DNA from: Rhizobium metallidurans
GTDB lineage: Bacteria > Pseudomonadota > Alphaproteobacteria > Rhizobiales > Rhizobiaceae
Assembly: GCF_014196505.1 (NCBI RefSeq)
Contig: NZ_JACIDW010000002.1
Coordinates: 62,001-126,000, forward strand
Length of the DNA stretch: 64,000 nt
Direction: 5' to 3'
A program made the translations under genes and the position numbers. The notes beneath the pieces are model-generated. The model was given only the letters and a program-made list of their open reading frames with translations, was not told the DNA's origin and searched no databases. Shown piece after piece: positions 18,018 through 26,281 of the stretch; the first letter of the stretch is position 1, and each line of letters opens with the position of its first letter.

Positions 18018-19046
18018 TCAATCCATCTTCAGGATGATCTTGCCGAAGATCTGGCGCGATTCCATGCGCTCCAGCGCCCGGTCGATATCGTCGAAGCCGA
18101 CCTCGGTGTCGATGACGGGATGCACGAGACCGCGACCCATCTTCTGCATGGCGTCGGCCATGTTCTCCATGCGGCAGCCGAAGGAGCCGAGCAGCTTCAG
18201 TTGCTGTTGGAACAGCATCATCAGGTTCATGTCGGTCGAGACACCCGATGTCGAGCCGCAGGTGACGAGACGCCCGCCGCGCTTCAGGCAGAGCATCGAG
18301 CCCGCCCAGGTGTCCTTGCCCACATGTTCGAAGACGACGTCGACGCCCTTCTTCTTGGTGAGCTTGCGCACCACGCCCTCGAAACGGTCGGTGCGGTAGT
18401 TGATGACGTGATCGGCGCCGAGCGCCTTGGCCTTCTCGATCTTGTCGTCGGAGCCGACAGTGGTGATGACGGTGCAGCCGATCTTCTTGGCAAGCTGGAT
18501 CGCAGCCGAGCCGATGCCGGACCCGCCGGCATGTACAAGGATGGTTTCGCCCGGCTCAAGTTTGGCGTTGTCGAACAGCATGTGCTCGACGGTGCCGAAA
18601 GTAACCGGTGCTACGGCGGCGCCAACGGCATCGACGCCGGGAGGTGCGGGAACGAGCAGGCGTGCCGGAAGGTTGACCTTCTCCTGCGCGAAGCCATCAA
18701 GATGGAAGCCGTGCACGCCCGAGACGTGTTCGCACAGATTGTCGCGACCCTCGCGGCACGGACGGCAGAGGCCGCAGGTACGCGCGCCATAGACGGCGAC
18801 CAGCTGGCCCGGAAGCACGTTGGACACGCCGGGACCGATCGCCTCGACGACACCGGATGCTTCCGCACCGATGACGAGCGGCATCTTGCGCTTGGCGAAC
18901 GCCATGCCGCGCCAGCCCCAGACATCGATATGGTTGAGCGCGACCGCCTTGACGCGCAGCGTCACTTCGCCGGCGCCGGGCGCATCGGGTTCAGGCAGAT
19001 CGGTGATCTCGAGCTTGCGGTCGTCGATCAGTTGCAGAGCGCGCAT
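18018..19046 (-). CDS. adhXL: Zinc-type alcohol dehydrogenase of the acpXL cluster
   Basis: 342 residues from the ATG at 19046 (MRALQLIDDRKLEITDLPEP). It is a medium-chain dehydrogenase: the GAEASGVVEAIG catalytic-domain motif, four structural-zinc cysteines in CGLCRPCREGRDNLC, and the nucleotide motif HAGGSGIGSAAIQLA. The gene lies between the two ketosynthase genes and lpxXL as in other rhizobial acpXL clusters, where it is needed for or linked to very-long-chain fatty acid synthesis; its precise substrate is not settled. A dispersed palindromic repeat separates it from fabF1XL. A longer frame up to 19208 reads through that repeat and is rejected. Confidence 0.88.
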   Translation of the reverse strand: MRALQLIDDRKLEITDLPEPDAPGAGEVTLRVKAVALNHIDVWGWRGMAFAKRKMPLVIGAEASGVVEAIGPGVSNVLPGQLVAVYGARTCGLCRPCREGRDNLCEHVSGVHGFHLDGFAQEKVNLPARLLVPAPPGVDAVGAAVAPVTFGTVEHMLFDNAKLEPGETILVHAGGSGIGSAAIQLAKKIGCTVITTVGSDDKIEKAKALGADHVINYRTDRFEGVVRKLTKKKGVDVVFEHVGKDTWAGSMLCLKRGGRLVTCGSTSGVSTDMNLMMLFQQQLKLLGSFGCRMENMADAMQKMGRGLVHPVIDTEVGFDDIDRALERMESRQIFGKIILKMD

Positions 19047-19070
19047 AATGGATTTTCCTTTGGTCAGATA

Positions 19071-19203
19071 CCTCATTCCTGTGCTCGTCACAGGAATCCA
19101 GCCACGCGAAGTCTTTCGCGTGAAAAGACTCGTCCGCGCTGCGGACGCAGCGCTGCTGGATCCCTGTGACATCGCCCGGACGAGTCTGGGCACAGGGATG
19201 AGG
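19071..19203. repeat. Dispersed palindromic repeat, copy 1
   Basis: A 133-bp mosaic element bounded by CCTCATTCCTGTG and CACAGGGATGAGG. Internal subunits are TCACAGGAATCCAG near the left end and CTGGATCCCTGTGA near the right. Its two halves fold on each other. It matches the element at 36522-36678 in reverse orientation. This organisation resembles the rhizobial RIME class; the class name is from memory. Confidence 0.75.
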
Positions 19204-19217
19204 AGCAAGGCGGTTCT

Positions 19218-20504
19218 CTAAGCCGGTTCCAGCGCCATGACAAGGCTGGCGTTCTGGCCGCCGAAGCCGAAGGAGTTGGAAAGCACGGCATTCACCTGCG
19301 CATCCCGCTTCACATTCGGCACCACGTCGAGAACGATGGCGGGATCCGGGTTGGTGTAGTTGATGGTCGGCGGCAGCGTGCCGGTGCGCATCGTCTGCAG
19401 CGAGAACACCGCTTCCACGGCACCAGCCGCCGTCAGCGTATGGCCGATCATCGACTTGTTCGACGACAGCGGAATAGAGGCCATGCGATCACCGAAAACG
19501 GCGAGCATCGAGCCATATTCCATCTTGTCGTTCTCAGGCGTCGAGGTGCCGTGCGCGTTGATGTAGCCGATATCGCCTTCATCCATGCCGGCATCGGCAA
19601 GCGCCGCGCGGATCGTCGCGATCGCCGGGCCGCCATCGGGCGAGGACCGGGTGCGATGGAAGCTGTCGGCCTTTTCGCCAGCACCCTTCATGATGCCGAG
19701 AACCTTGGCGCCGCGCGCAATCGCCGATTCCAGCGATTCCAGCACCAGCGTCGCAGCGCCTTCGGCGATGACAAAGCCGTCGCGGTCCTTGCTGAACGGC
19801 TTGGAAGCCTTGGTCGGGTTGTCGTTCTGCGTCGACAGGGCCGAGAGCAGCGAGAAGCGGATCAGCGCCTCGGCACTGACCGAGCCGTCGGTCGCAACGG
19901 CAAGCGCCCGGTTCGTGCGGCCCTGGCGGATCGCCTCGATGCCGAGCTGGATCGCGGTCGCGCCCGAGGCACAGGCCGTCGATAGTGTCACCGGCAGGCC
20001 GCGCGTGCCAAAACGATCGGCAAGACGCTCCGAGATGGCGCCGAACAGCGCCGCCTCGTGGAAGGCCGGATCGGGACGCTGGCGCATCGCAGTCAGGAAG
20101 CGGTCGTAGGCATCGCCCGGCTGCGAGGGCGGCGGTGAACGATCGCCGAGTTCGAAGCGGGCAATCCACTCCGGCTCGATCGGCGGTGCGGCGAGAAACA
20201 GCGGGCCGTTGAAGTCGCCTGATATGTCGGCGTCAGCCAGTGCCTCGATCGTCGTCTCGCGAGCGAATGCGTAGGAGCGCTCGACGGCGTTCGGTGCTGG
20301 AACGTCGATGAAATCGACAGTGCCGGCGATGCGCGTCGAAAGACCGTCCGTCGGAAAGCGATTGATGTCGTGGATACCGGATTTGCCTGATATCAGCGCC
20401 GACCAGTTGTCCTTGAGGCCCTGCCCCAGCGAGGTCATGATGCCGACGCCGGTAACAGCCACGATCGGGCGGCCGAGATGATCCTTGTAAGCTTGATCCG
20501 TCAT
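19218..20504 (-). CDS. fabF1XL: Beta-ketoacyl-ACP synthase FabF1XL
   Basis: 428 residues from the ATG at 20504 (MTDQAYKDHLGRPIVAVTGV), which has GAGGAGC upstream. The thiolase-fold catalytic set is intact: nucleophile C178 in LSTACASGA, the first histidine in INAHGTSTPENDK, the lysine in SSNKSMIGH and the second histidine in MIGHTLTAAGA. It would carry out the condensations that extend AcpXL-bound acyl chains toward C28. It starts 11 bp after the fabF2XL stop. The neighbouring fabF2XL lacks the cysteine, so this is probably the catalytic member of the pair. Confidence 0.92.
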   Translation of the reverse strand: MTDQAYKDHLGRPIVAVTGVGIMTSLGQGLKDNWSALISGKSGIHDINRFPTDGLSTRIAGTVDFIDVPAPNAVERSYAFARETTIEALADADISGDFNGPLFLAAPPIEPEWIARFELGDRSPPPSQPGDAYDRFLTAMRQRPDPAFHEAALFGAISERLADRFGTRGLPVTLSTACASGATAIQLGIEAIRQGRTNRALAVATDGSVSAEALIRFSLLSALSTQNDNPTKASKPFSKDRDGFVIAEGAATLVLESLESAIARGAKVLGIMKGAGEKADSFHRTRSSPDGGPAIATIRAALADAGMDEGDIGYINAHGTSTPENDKMEYGSMLAVFGDRMASIPLSSNKSMIGHTLTAAGAVEAVFSLQTMRTGTLPPTINYTNPDPAIVLDVVPNVKRDAQVNAVLSNSFGFGGQNASLVMALEPA

Positions 20505-20515
20505 GTGCCTGCTCC

Positions 20516-21712
20516 TCACGCGTCCGCCGACAAAACGGCGACGCCTTCGCCACGCTGATGCCCGACCGTCGTGACGACCGCGGCCTTCGTGCCTGAACTC
20601 ATGGATTTCTCATGTGCGCCGTCGAATGCCGGCACCTTGGCCTCACCGTCGATGGCAAGGGCGGCCAGCGCCAGCCCGAGGGTGAAGTGCGCTTCCAGCC
20701 CATGGCCGGTCACGCCGCCGAAGCCGCGGATGGCAGCACCGGGCAGCTGATGCTCCAGAACCGCCTTCTCGCGAGACGCGAGCTCAGGCATGCCCGAGGA
20801 GCCGGAAAAGATCGCGGTGCTTTCGGCAGGCAGGCCCTTGGCGGGCTCGAGCAGCCGCTCAAGGCGCTTTTCGAGATTGCCGGCGCCGCGATTGCCGCGA
20901 TCGCCTTCGATGGACGAGATCGTGGAATAGATATGGGCGCCGCGCGCTTCGGCATGCGCCCGCGATTCGAGCACCAGGAACGCGCCGAGCGAACCGCTTG
21001 TGATGCCGCCATCCTTGCGCGACCACAAAGGCTGCCACTCGCCGCGCGAATGCGAGCCGATCGCCTCGAACAGCAGAACCATGTCGAGACGCTCGGCCGA
21101 AAACGCGCCGCCAACCAGCGCATGCGAGGATTCGCCCGACTTGATGCGGTAGAACGCGGTCTCGACGGCGGAAATGCCGGCCGATTCCTCACCCATGAAG
21201 GTGCGCGACGAGCCAGTGACCTTGTGGACGATCGAGATATTGCCGGCGAGCAGGTTGGAGAGCTGCGCAAGGAAGAGCGTCGGGCGAAGCTCGGTCGTCA
21301 GCTTCTCGTTCAAGAGCACTTCGCGGTCGTTGCGCTTCAGGCCTTCGTCGACGATCAGCGTGTCGACATTGATGTCGCGCTCGCCACCACCAGCCGCCAC
21401 GATCATGTCCATCGTGCCGCAGGCTTCGACATTGTCCTTCAGGCCGGCGTCGTCGAGCGCAAGGCCCGCCGCGAACACGCCGATGCGCTGCCAGTTTTCC
21501 ATCTGCCGCTGATCGCCTCGCTTGGCGATCTGCAGCGACCAGTCCACCTCGGGCAGCGGATGGATCGGATAGGGCTTGAACTTCTCGGTCTCGACAACTG
21601 TCTTCGGCGCGTCGGCTGCGTTGAGCAGCGCGATATGCGGCTCCTTGCCGACGCCCTGACAGGTTACGATACCGACGCCCGTGATGACGACATCATTCTG
21701 AGCCTTGCTCAT
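20516..21712 (-). CDS. fabF2XL: Ketosynthase-like FabF2XL lacking the active-site cysteine
   Basis: 398 residues with the ketosynthase fold: DVVITGVGIVTCQGVGKEPH at the start and GGVTGHGLEAHFTLGLALAA near the end, which retains one GH motif. Where ketosynthases have TACAS, this protein reads SSRTFMGEESAGISAVE, with no cysteine; the NAHGT histidine motif is replaced by AIFSGSSGMPE. It therefore looks like a non-condensing partner, comparable to the chain-length factors of type II polyketide synthases. Its start overlaps the fabZXL stop by ATGA. The fold and cluster position are certain; the partner role is inference. Confidence 0.85.
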   Translation of the reverse strand: MSKAQNDVVITGVGIVTCQGVGKEPHIALLNAADAPKTVVETEKFKPYPIHPLPEVDWSLQIAKRGDQRQMENWQRIGVFAAGLALDDAGLKDNVEACGTMDMIVAAGGGERDINVDTLIVDEGLKRNDREVLLNEKLTTELRPTLFLAQLSNLLAGNISIVHKVTGSSRTFMGEESAGISAVETAFYRIKSGESSHALVGGAFSAERLDMVLLFEAIGSHSRGEWQPLWSRKDGGITSGSLGAFLVLESRAHAEARGAHIYSTISSIEGDRGNRGAGNLEKRLERLLEPAKGLPAESTAIFSGSSGMPELASREKAVLEHQLPGAAIRGFGGVTGHGLEAHFTLGLALAALAIDGEAKVPAFDGAHEKSMSSGTKAAVVTTVGHQRGEGVAVLSADA

Positions 21713-22191
21713 CCATTCACTCCCTGCGCGGCGATTGCATCCATCAGGCCGATTTCGCTGGCGCGTTTCTTGACGATATCACCGAGCGGAATTTCGCTGA
21801 AAGGCATGGTGCGCAACTTCAGCTGCGCGTCGCAAACCTTCTTGCCGCCACTGGTGATCTTCGCCTTGGTGACCGCGAAGCCCGAGCCGTCATGCTCCAG
21901 AAACGCCTCGATATCGAGGACTGCCTCCGGCTCGACGAAGGTGCGCATCTTCGCGCCGTCGACCGACATCAGGAACGGCATGGCCGCGAAATCGGTCGCC
22001 GCCAGCACCAGCATGCCGGATGCCTGCGCCATGGTTTCAATGAGAAGCACGCCCGGGACAAGGGGCATGTCGGGAAAATGACCTTCGAACACCGGGCTTT
22101 TCGCCGGCACGACGGAACGTGCCTTGAGTGTCTTGGTCTGAAGGTCGACCGCCTCGACGCGATCGATCATCTGGAAGTATTCCAGGAGCAT
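21709..22191 (-). CDS. fabZXL: 3-hydroxyacyl-ACP dehydratase FabZXL
   Basis: 160 residues from the ATG at 22191 (MLLEYFQMIDRVEAVDLQTK), supported by GGAGG 6 bases upstream; an ATG at 22218 has no ribosome site. The hot-dog fold signature is FEGHFPDMPLVPGVLLIETM, with catalytic His in GHFP and Glu in LIETMAQ. It dehydrates 3-hydroxyacyl chains on AcpXL during very-long-chain fatty acid elongation. It overlaps fabF2XL by 4 bp. A nested palindromic repeat sits between it and acpXL. Confidence 0.92.
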   Translation of the reverse strand: MLLEYFQMIDRVEAVDLQTKTLKARSVVPAKSPVFEGHFPDMPLVPGVLLIETMAQASGMLVLAATDFAAMPFLMSVDGAKMRTFVEPEAVLDIEAFLEHDGSGFAVTKAKITSGGKKVCDAQLKLRTMPFSEIPLGDIVKKRASEIGLMDAIAAQGVNG

Positions 22192-22227
22192 CGGATCCTC
22201 CGGCCGCACAGGCAACATGCCGTCGGC

Positions 22228-22269
22228 TAGAGCGCCGTGCGTCCGATTGGACGCACAAAGGACGCTCTA
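22228..22269. repeat. Nested palindromic intergenic repeat between acpXL and fabZXL
   Basis: Outer arms TAGAGCG (22228-22234) and CGCTCTA (22263-22269) enclose the perfect inner palindrome GTGCGTCCGATTGGACGCAC (22237-22256). An imperfect hairpin TTGCGAAAATCG / CGATTTCGCAA follows at about 22295-22323. The unit resembles a repeat I recall as common in Rhizobiaceae. It may cap the acpXL mRNA, since AcpXL is needed in larger amounts than the enzymes. Confidence 0.7.
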
Positions 22270-22413
22270 TCATTTTTTAATCGACAGGACCGAGCCTTGC
22301 GAAAATCGGAGACGATTTCGCAAAGCGCGACCCTGTGGGCCTACTTAGTAACAAAACCGCCCGGCCGCCATGGTGAATGGCGACAGGGCGGAGAAAAAAA
22401 TTGTGCGTATCGA

Positions 22414-22692
22414 TCAGGCCTTGGCGGCGCGCAGTTCGTCGATCTTGGCGCAGAGGTTCTTCAGCACGAAGTATTCCGACGTGGAGACCTTGCCCTCGTT
22501 GACTTCCTGCGTCCACTTTTCGAGTGGGATCTTGATGCCGAATTCCTTGTCGATGGCGAACACGATATCGAGGAAGTCGAGGCTGTCGATACCGAGGTCG
22601 TCGATCGTATGGCTTTCCGGCGTGATCGTGTCACGATCGATCTCGCTGGTTTCTGCAATGATGTCGGCAACTTTATCGAATGTAGCGGTCAC
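22414..22692 (-). CDS. acpXL: Acyl carrier protein AcpXL
   Basis: 92 residues, acidic. The phosphopantetheine serine is S37 in [13 protein letters not shown]. The sequence [20 protein letters not shown] and the C-terminal ILRAAKA-like helix ([12 protein letters not shown]) match the specialised rhizobial carrier protein for 27-hydroxyoctacosanoic acid rather than the housekeeping AcpP, which is shorter. It is the first gene of the XL operon and holds the growing C28 chain until LpxXL transfers it to lipid A. Upstream, 22693-22965 holds the likely operon promoter; no clear boxes were identified. Confidence 0.95.
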   Translation of the reverse strand: MTATFDKVADIIAETSEIDRDTITPESHTIDDLGIDSLDFLDIVFAIDKEFGIKIPLEKWTQEVNEGKVSTSEYFVLKNLCAKIDELRAAKA

Positions 22693-22965
22693 GCCTGTAC
22701 CTCTTGGAAATGATAGTTTTCCCCCTCATAGGCAAATCCATTTCAAAAGCCAATGCTTTCGTCCAGCCCGACGCGCAATTTGCGACGGCACTGTTGCTTA
22801 AACAGCATGGAAGGAAAGGCAGCCGGCAACCGTTTCCGCGACCTTTCGTCCCGCTCGGCTGGTGACGGCGACCCTCGTGTTGACCAGCCTCATCATGTCG
22901 AAGAACCGCGCGGCATTGCCGGGAGGAGAATGGTAGTCAATGCCAATACTGGTATCGACGCTGAT

Positions 22966-23946
22966 CTACAGAAGAAACAGGAAGACCACCAGAACGACGA
23001 AGGCAAGAACCGAGCAACTGGCGTTAAAGACGGACACGGCACTGTCGATATCCTCGATCACGGCGGTCTCCCTGCCGCCGCCATTGATCATCGGCTCCAT
23101 GACCACCACGCCGGAATAGACGCGCGGCCCCGCGAGCTGCACGTTGAGCGCGCCCGCCATCGCCGCTTCCGGGCGTCCCGAGTTCGGCGAGCGATGCATG
23201 CCGCCGTCGCGCATCGCGATCTTGAACGCCTCGCGGCAGGCATCGCCGCCGCGTCTAAGCCACGCACCCGCCGCGATCAGCGCGATCGAAAGCCGCGCCG
23301 CCGGCCAGTTTGCGAGATCGTCGAGCTTCGCCGACGCCCAGCCGAAGTCGACATAGCGTTCCGACTTGTGGCCGATCATCGAATCCGCCGTGTTCAGCAT
23401 CTTGTAGGCAAGCAGCCCCGGCAGGCCGAACACCAGATACCAAAGCGCCGGCGCGACGACGCCGTCGGAAAAATTCTCGGCAAGGCTCTCGATCGCCGCC
23501 CGGCAGACGGCCGGCTCGTCCAGTGTTTCCGGGTCGCGCCCGACGATCATCGACACCGCCTTCCGCCCGCCATCGAGACCACCCTGCCGAAGACCGGTCG
23601 CGACCGCCTCGACGTGATCGGCAAGGCTCTTCTGCGCCAGGAATACCGTGACGATGAGAACCTCGAGCAGAATGCCGGCGAGCCCGAAAAGCGTGAAGAA
23701 GAGATGCAGCGCAACGCCGGCGACGATGGCGACCAGAAGCAGGGCGGCGATGACGAGCATGCCGTTGCGCCTGCGGCTTTCGCCCGCCAGCTCAGTCCGG
23801 TTGAACAGCGTCTCCATCCGCGAGATCGCCTTGCCGAACAGGACGATCGGATGCGGCAGCCGCGCCCAGAGCACATCGGGATCACCGACGATCCTGTCGA
23901 GCATCAGGGCAAGCACCAGCACGAGAAGGTTCAGTTCAAAAATCAT
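22966..23946 (-). CDS. cobD: Adenosylcobinamide-phosphate synthase CobD (CbiB type)
   Basis: 326 residues from the ATG at 23946 (MIFELNLLVLVLALMLDRIV). It is an integral membrane protein with several hydrophobic helices. GDPDVLWARLPHPIVLFGK, FSDGVVAPALWYLVFGLPG, YKMLNTADSMIGHKSERY and SPNSGRPEAAMAGALNVQLAGP are the CbiB/CobD signatures. It attaches the aminopropanol (phosphate) arm to adenosylcobyric acid. It is the last gene of the cobA-B-C-D run, and its start overlaps the cobC stop by ATGA. The longer frame to 24066 is rejected because it runs into cobC. Confidence 0.93.
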   Translation of the reverse strand: MIFELNLLVLVLALMLDRIVGDPDVLWARLPHPIVLFGKAISRMETLFNRTELAGESRRRNGMLVIAALLLVAIVAGVALHLFFTLFGLAGILLEVLIVTVFLAQKSLADHVEAVATGLRQGGLDGGRKAVSMIVGRDPETLDEPAVCRAAIESLAENFSDGVVAPALWYLVFGLPGLLAYKMLNTADSMIGHKSERYVDFGWASAKLDDLANWPAARLSIALIAAGAWLRRGGDACREAFKIAMRDGGMHRSPNSGRPEAAMAGALNVQLAGPRVYSGVVVMEPMINGGGRETAVIEDIDSAVSVFNASCSVLAFVVLVVFLFLL

Positions 23947-24944
23947 CGATCGAAGCTCAACAGGGCATCGGCGAGCCTGAGGTCGCCATTGGCATCCGCG
24001 GTCACGCCGAAGCGCAGCCAGGAAGGGGCATAATCGAACTTGCGGACCAGAATATGATGCACGCACAGATGTGCCTGCAACGCATCCGCCGCCTCGTCTT
24101 CGACCAGCAAGAACAGCGCGGTGCCGCCGCGAATGCGAAGCCCGCCCTTGGTCAGGACGTTACGCATCGCCTCGCTACGCTCAGCGATCGCGCGACGCAG
24201 CGGCTCGGTATCCGTGCGCAACAGGGACGCGGCGATCGACAGCGCCGGCCCGGAAACGGCCCAGGGGCCGAGCAGGCTCTCGATCCGATCGAGAATTTCC
24301 CTCGCCGCGATGACGAAGCCGAGCCGCAGACCGGCAAGACCGAAGAACTTGCCGAAGGAGCGAAAGACGATGAGATTGGCATGGTCCGCGACATGGGCGG
24401 CGACGCTGGCCTCGCGAACGGTGTCGCCGAATGCCTCGTCGACCACGAGAAGCCCGCCCCGCGCTGCCAGCCGGCGCGCAAGATCAAGCAGCGTCCCGGG
24501 CTGGTAAACCCGGCCATCGGGATTGTTGGGATTGACGATGACGACAAGCGCGTGATGGTCGCCGACCTCGTCGATCCCATCAAGCCGATCGACAGCCGCT
24601 CCCGCCATCACGAAGGCCCGCTCGTATTCACCGTAAGTCGGCCCGAGAACCGCGGCGCGCCCGCCCGCCGCGATCAAGCGCGGCAGAAGCTGAATGACGG
24701 ATTGCGTGCCGGGCACCGGCAACGGGAGGCTGTTGCCGCTTCCATAATAATGCCGCGCCGCCTCCCGCGCCGCCTGCACAAGATGCTGGTCCGGCAAGCG
24801 GTGCCAGGCGCGTATGGGGATATCAGGCAGGACCGCCGGAAACGGACTGATACCGGTGGAAAGATCGAGCCAGTCCTCGGGCTTGCCGCCATAAAGTGCC
24901 GCGGCGGCCGTTATGCCACCGCCATGGATGATCGGCGCATTCAT
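23943..24944 (-). CDS. cobC: Threonine-phosphate decarboxylase CobC
   Basis: 333 residues from the ATG at 24944 (MNAPIIHGGGITAAAALYGG). It is a PLP-dependent fold-type I enzyme related to histidinol-phosphate aminotransferase: WLDLSTGISPFP, LPVPGTQSVIQLLPRLIAAG, IVNPNNPDGR, and the PLP lysine in FRSFGKFFGLAGLRLG. In the aerobic pathway it supplies the aminopropanol (phosphate) used by CobD. It overlaps cobB (24941-24944) and cobD (23943-23946) by four bases each. The upstream frame extension to 25307 is a shadow of cobB. Confidence 0.92.
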   Translation of the reverse strand: MNAPIIHGGGITAAAALYGGKPEDWLDLSTGISPFPAVLPDIPIRAWHRLPDQHLVQAAREAARHYYGSGNSLPLPVPGTQSVIQLLPRLIAAGGRAAVLGPTYGEYERAFVMAGAAVDRLDGIDEVGDHHALVVIVNPNNPDGRVYQPGTLLDLARRLAARGGLLVVDEAFGDTVREASVAAHVADHANLIVFRSFGKFFGLAGLRLGFVIAAREILDRIESLLGPWAVSGPALSIAASLLRTDTEPLRRAIAERSEAMRNVLTKGGLRIRGGTALFLLVEDEAADALQAHLCVHHILVRKFDYAPSWLRFGVTADANGDLRLADALLSFDR

Positions 24945-26281
24945 CGTGCCGGTCCGCCCGCGCCACCTGCCGGCCCAGACAGCTGAGCCGCCACATCGAT
25001 GAGATGCATGTAGGACCCGGCCACCTGCCAGCGCTGCAGGCCGGCCGTGCCGAGATCGTTGTTCAATGCGTCGGTCACCTTGAAAAGCCGGTCCGCCTCG
25101 CCCTCTGACACCACCGACGAATAGTGAAACTCGTGCGCCGTCATCGGCTGCGCGAAGAACGAGCCGTTGATGGGATAGACCCGCCGATAACCCAGGTGAC
25201 GCCTGCGCTCCTCGTAGCTGGTGACCAGCGGCAGCAGTCCGAGCATCTCGTGGCGCTCGCCGCTGGCGTCCACCAGCCCGTCGCCCATCACCATGTAACC
25301 GCCGCACTCCCCGTAGATCCGCACCCCGCCTTCGGCCGCCTGGCGCATGGCCGCCCGAAAGGTCGAGGCGGCGGCTATGCGTCCGGCGTGCAATTCCGGA
25401 TAGCCGCCGGGGAGATAGATGGCGTCGGCGGTGCGCTCCGGCGGCTCGTCGGCGAGCGGCGAGAAAAACGAGATATCGGCGCCGCGACGCCGCCAGCCGA
25501 GCAGCATGTGCTCGTAGCAGAAGGCAAAGGCGATATCGCGCGCCACCGCGATCCGGCTGCCGAGTGGCGGCAGGCGGTCGATGTTGGCGGTCGAGGGGCG
25601 TGCGAAACCCTGTCTCGCGACCCGCATCAGGAAGTCGAAATTGCAGTTCTGCGAGACCGCCTGGGCTGCATGCTCGACGAATTTCTCCAGCGCCTCATGT
25701 TCGCCCGCCTGCACCAGACCAAGATGCCGCTCCGGCAGCGCGATCTCGGCGTCACGACGCACGACCGCGATCACGGGCATGCGGCTCGCCTCGAGCGCCT
25801 GGCGCAGCATCATCTCATGCCGATCGCCGCCGACCTTGTTCAAGATGACGCCGGCGATCCGCACATCGGCGCGGAACCCGGCAAACCCGGCCACGAGTGC
25901 GGCGACGGACTGCGACATATGCGAGGCGTCAACGACGAGAACGACCGAAAGACCAAGCATCGCCGCCAGATCAGCCGCCGTACCCTTGCCATCAGCCGCA
26001 CCATCGAAGAGGCCCATCATCGCCTCGATGACAAGCAGCCGGTCGCCCGAGCGATGCAGCGTCGCGTTGGCGGCGATCAGTTCGGGACGCATCGCCCAGG
26101 GATCGAAATTGAGACAGGCGACACCGCTGGCAGCGGCGTGAAAGGCAGGATCGATATAGTCAGGCCCCGCCTTCCCGGGCGCGACCTCCACCCCACGCTT
26201 GCGAAGCGCCCTGAGGAGCCCAAGCGTCACCGTCGTCTTTCCCGACCCGGAGGACGGGGCTGCAATCAACAGACCACTCAT
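24941..26281 (-). CDS. cobB: Hydrogenobyrinate/cobyrinate a,c-diamide synthase CobB
   Basis: 446 residues, full length. The N-terminal ATPase domain has the P-loop-like APSSGSGKTTVTLGLLRALR (residues 8-27) and PGKAGPDYIDPAFHA; the C-terminal glutamine amidotransferase class I-like domain has the nucleophile in YGECGGYMVMG and a late histidine in MTAHEFHYS. It amidates the a and c side chains of hydrogenobyrinate using ATP and glutamine. It is coupled to cobA upstream and cobC downstream through 4-bp overlaps. Confidence 0.94.
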   Translation of the reverse strand: MSGLLIAAPSSGSGKTTVTLGLLRALRKRGVEVAPGKAGPDYIDPAFHAAASGVACLNFDPWAMRPELIAANATLHRSGDRLLVIEAMMGLFDGAADGKGTAADLAAMLGLSVVLVVDASHMSQSVAALVAGFAGFRADVRIAGVILNKVGGDRHEMMLRQALEASRMPVIAVVRRDAEIALPERHLGLVQAGEHEALEKFVEHAAQAVSQNCNFDFLMRVARQGFARPSTANIDRLPPLGSRIAVARDIAFAFCYEHMLLGWRRRGADISFFSPLADEPPERTADAIYLPGGYPELHAGRIAAASTFRAAMRQAAEGGVRIYGECGGYMVMGDGLVDASGERHEMLGLLPLVTSYEERRRHLGYRRVYPINGSFFAQPMTAHEFHYSSVVSEGEADRLFKVTDALNNDLGTAGLQRWQVAGSYMHLIDVAAQLSGPAGGAGGPAR

